A stretch of 37,301 nucleotides of DNA from IMG/VR virus record IMGVR_UViG_3300049255_000584, positions 1-37,301 of that record; one strand, written 5' to 3'. This document shows, piece after piece, positions 36,052 to 37,301 of this stretch. Below the pieces are notes generated by a model that ran no database searches, was not told the origin of the DNA, and saw only the letters and a list, made by a program, of their open reading frames with translations. Numbering within the stretch: position 1 is the stretch's first letter; each line of letters starts with the position of its first letter. Source of the stretch: a virus. The position numbers and the translations under genes are program-made.

Positions 36052-36500
36052 AGAAGCCCCTCGCTCTTGGCTTGGCGGCGGGTCGCATCCGCGCGGCGGC
36101 GCAACTCGTCTTGTTGCTCTTGCAGCGACGCGAGATCGATCAGCCGAAGGTAACGGCGCTCGATCACCGTCCAGCCGAACATTTCGGCCACGATTTCCAG
36201 CAGCCGGCGGTCCTGCGTGGCGTGCATCAGCGCAATAAAGCGCACCACGTTGATCACGTGCTCTTCGCGCGCCTCGCTGGCGTAGGCGTCGAGCATGTTT
36301 TTCGAGACTTCCTCACCGAGAAAATCGCTCATGCGCCGGGCCACGCTGGCCCGGTCCTCGCCGCTGTCTTTCAGTGACTGCGAAACCGCGCGGCACATGC
36401 GGCCGGCCACACTGACCGCCCGCACCTTGTCGTCATCGAACCGGGCCACCGGCTGTGGTGGGGCCCAGTTCAGCAGGTCGAGTTGCTCCCGACGGGCCAT
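36048..36500 (-). CDS. Conserved early protein of alphaproteobacterial Mu-like phages
   Basis: The protein has 150 residues from the ATG at 36500, with a strong ribosome-binding site (GGAGGG). It has a conserved start (LDLLNWAPPQPVARFDDDKVRAVSVAGRMCRAVSQSLKDSG), then ASVARRMSDFLGEEVSKNMLDAYASEAREEHVINVVRFIALMHATQDRRLLEIVAEMFGW and a C-terminal helix with Arg/Glu heptads. Similar proteins upstream of MuA are often labelled DNA transposition protein, by position. The middle looks like a small DNA-binding or initiator domain. The function is not known to me. Confidence 0.85.
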   Translation of the reverse strand: MARREQLDLLNWAPPQPVARFDDDKVRAVSVAGRMCRAVSQSLKDSGEDRASVARRMSDFLGEEVSKNMLDAYASEAREEHVINVVRFIALMHATQDRRLLEIVAEMFGWTVIERRYLRLIDLASLQEQQDELRRRADATRRQAKSEGLL

Positions 36501-36503
36501 GGA

Positions 36504-37301
36504 TCAGCCCTCCGCGTTTGCGCGCGTCGGCTTCACCCGGATATGTCGGCGGAAAAGGGCCTGTCCCTCTTCCGATGTCTCGCTCCACAGCTTGACCAGC
36601 GCGGCCACCTCTTGCTGCGGCGTCTTCGGTGATCCAGGGGGCCGCGCGCCGTGCACACGGGCATACGCCTCGGTGAATTTCACCCCTGGCTCCGCCACAG
36701 CGGCCAGCAGGGCCGCCTGCTTCTCCGCTGGCAGCCCTAGAAACATGTCCAGGTGCACGCCCGTCTCGGCGATGCTTGTGCCGCGTAGCGCCTCCCACAT
36801 GGCCGGGTTGCGAGCACCTAATTTCAGCCGGCGCCGAGCCCGCTCTATCAGATCTTCGCTGATGCCGAATTTGTCGGCCGTCTCCTTTGTGAACCCCGAA
36901 CCCGCAATTGCGGGTTTGCCCCCTCCGCGTCGGATTTTGCCGTGCAACTGCTCCCAAAGCTCAGCGCGTTTGCTGATGAATACGGCGTAATCGTAGGGAG
37001 AAAGTTCAGAGCGATATAGGTTTTCGTCGATCTCCCGCATCATGCGGGCGATCTCATCCATCTCGCCGTCCACGATCACCGCAAGTACGGTTGCCACGTC
37101 GGCCTTGATGCAAGCCGCGAGGCGGTGCGCGCCGACAATCAGCTCGTATTGGCCGGCCGCATTCGGGCCGACAACTTCGATCGGCGAGATCTGGCCTCTA
37201 TCGGCGATCGACTTAGCCAGCTCGGCAACCTTGGCTTTGTTGACCGGACGCAGGCGTTCCCCAACCTCGACCTTGGCGGTCGGGATGTATTTGATTTCCA
37301 T
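36504..37301 (-). CDS. ParB/Srx-fold protein, first early gene in window
   Basis: The protein has 265 residues; its ATG is the last codon of the window, so a start further upstream cannot be excluded. Residues about 1-75 show the ParB N-terminal domain (IPTAKVEVGERLRPVNKAKVAELAKSIADRGQISPIEVV; motif GAHRLAA, residues 57-63), followed by a helical HTH-like part (ELSPYDYAVFISKRAELWEQLH; GFTKETADKFGISEDLIERARR). Phage ParB-like proteins bind DNA or nucleotides, with nuclease activity in some. Here it opens the early operon ahead of MuA; I infer a role in early regulation or transposition. Confidence 0.87.
   Translation of the reverse strand: MEIKYIPTAKVEVGERLRPVNKAKVAELAKSIADRGQISPIEVVGPNAAGQYELIVGAHRLAACIKADVATVLAVIVDGEMDEIARMMREIDENLYRSELSPYDYAVFISKRAELWEQLHGKIRRGGGKPAIAGSGFTKETADKFGISEDLIERARRRLKLGARNPAMWEALRGTSIAETGVHLDMFLGLPAEKQAALLAAVAEPGVKFTEAYARVHGARPPGSPKTPQQEVAALVKLWSETSEEGQALFRRHIRVKPTRANAEG

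Noticed and set aside
1-37301. tRNA, rRNA, CRISPR, insertion sequences, phage end sites
   Set aside because: I saw no cloverleaf, repeat-spacer array, second transposase or terminal TG..CA ends. MuA binding sites and attachment ends must lie outside the window.

Overview
The window is a nearly complete Mu-like transposable phage (a prophage or phage genome) read entirely from the minus strand. Genes run from the early block at the right edge (about 37.3 kb) to the tail-fibre genes at the left edge. The diagnostic set is: MuA-type DDE transposase, MuB-type ATPase, GemA/gp16-like protein, DUF3164 protein, one Mor/C-family activator, gp25-27-like proteins, Mu-type large terminase, DUF935 portal, MuF, G-type virion morphogenesis protein, I-type protease/scaffold, T-type major capsid protein, contractile sheath and tube, and the gp43-gp48 baseplate series. 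The DNA is GC-rich and the small early genes (XRE and GcrA-like HTH proteins, ParB-like protein, C5 methyltransferase) resemble Mu-like phages of alphaproteobacteria. The host assignment is inference from gene style only. Neither phage end, no flanking host gene and no immunity repressor or Ner is visible, so the left and right terminal sequences lie outside.

Layout in the direction of transcription. (1) 37301-30779, early: ParB-like protein, conserved early protein, XRE-type HTH, MuA, MuB, then a run of very small genes (zinc ribbon, DUF3164, GcrA-like HTH and orphans). (2) 30798-28466, early/middle: C5-cytosine methyltransferase of lower GC, a GemA-like regulator, small orphans including a 40-residue membrane peptide, and the Mor/C-like activator. 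(3) 28448-22060: a putative activator-dependent promoter, a lysis-like cassette (divergent GH108-like protein, lipoprotein, two-span membrane protein), a TraR/DksA zinc-finger protein, DUF2730, a winged-helix protein, DUF3486 small terminase, orphans, a terminator-like repeat cluster, and the large terminase. (4) 22063-16946: a glycosyltransferase-like gene, portal, three orphans, MuF, virion morphogenesis protein, and a signal-anchored orphan. (5) 16748-4330: a second copy of the putative promoter, protease/scaffold, decoration protein, capsid, head-tail completion proteins, sheath, tube, frameshifted tail chaperones, tape measure, gp43, gp44 and the spike. (6) 4325-1: a third copy of the putative promoter, then gp46, gp47, gp48 and the fibre genes.

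Most adjacent genes overlap by ATGA, GTGA or TGATG, so translational coupling is the rule and helped fix many starts. The most notable unlisted signal is a 16-bp dyad, ACCTACNGCNGTAGGT, found at three sites. Each copy is followed on the minus strand by a TATTA box. The sites lie directly upstream of the lysis-like cassette, of the I protease gene and of gp46. This matches in number, and roughly in position, the Plys, PI and PP late promoters of Mu, and I infer that it is the late-gene regulon of the Mor/C-like protein encoded just before the first site.
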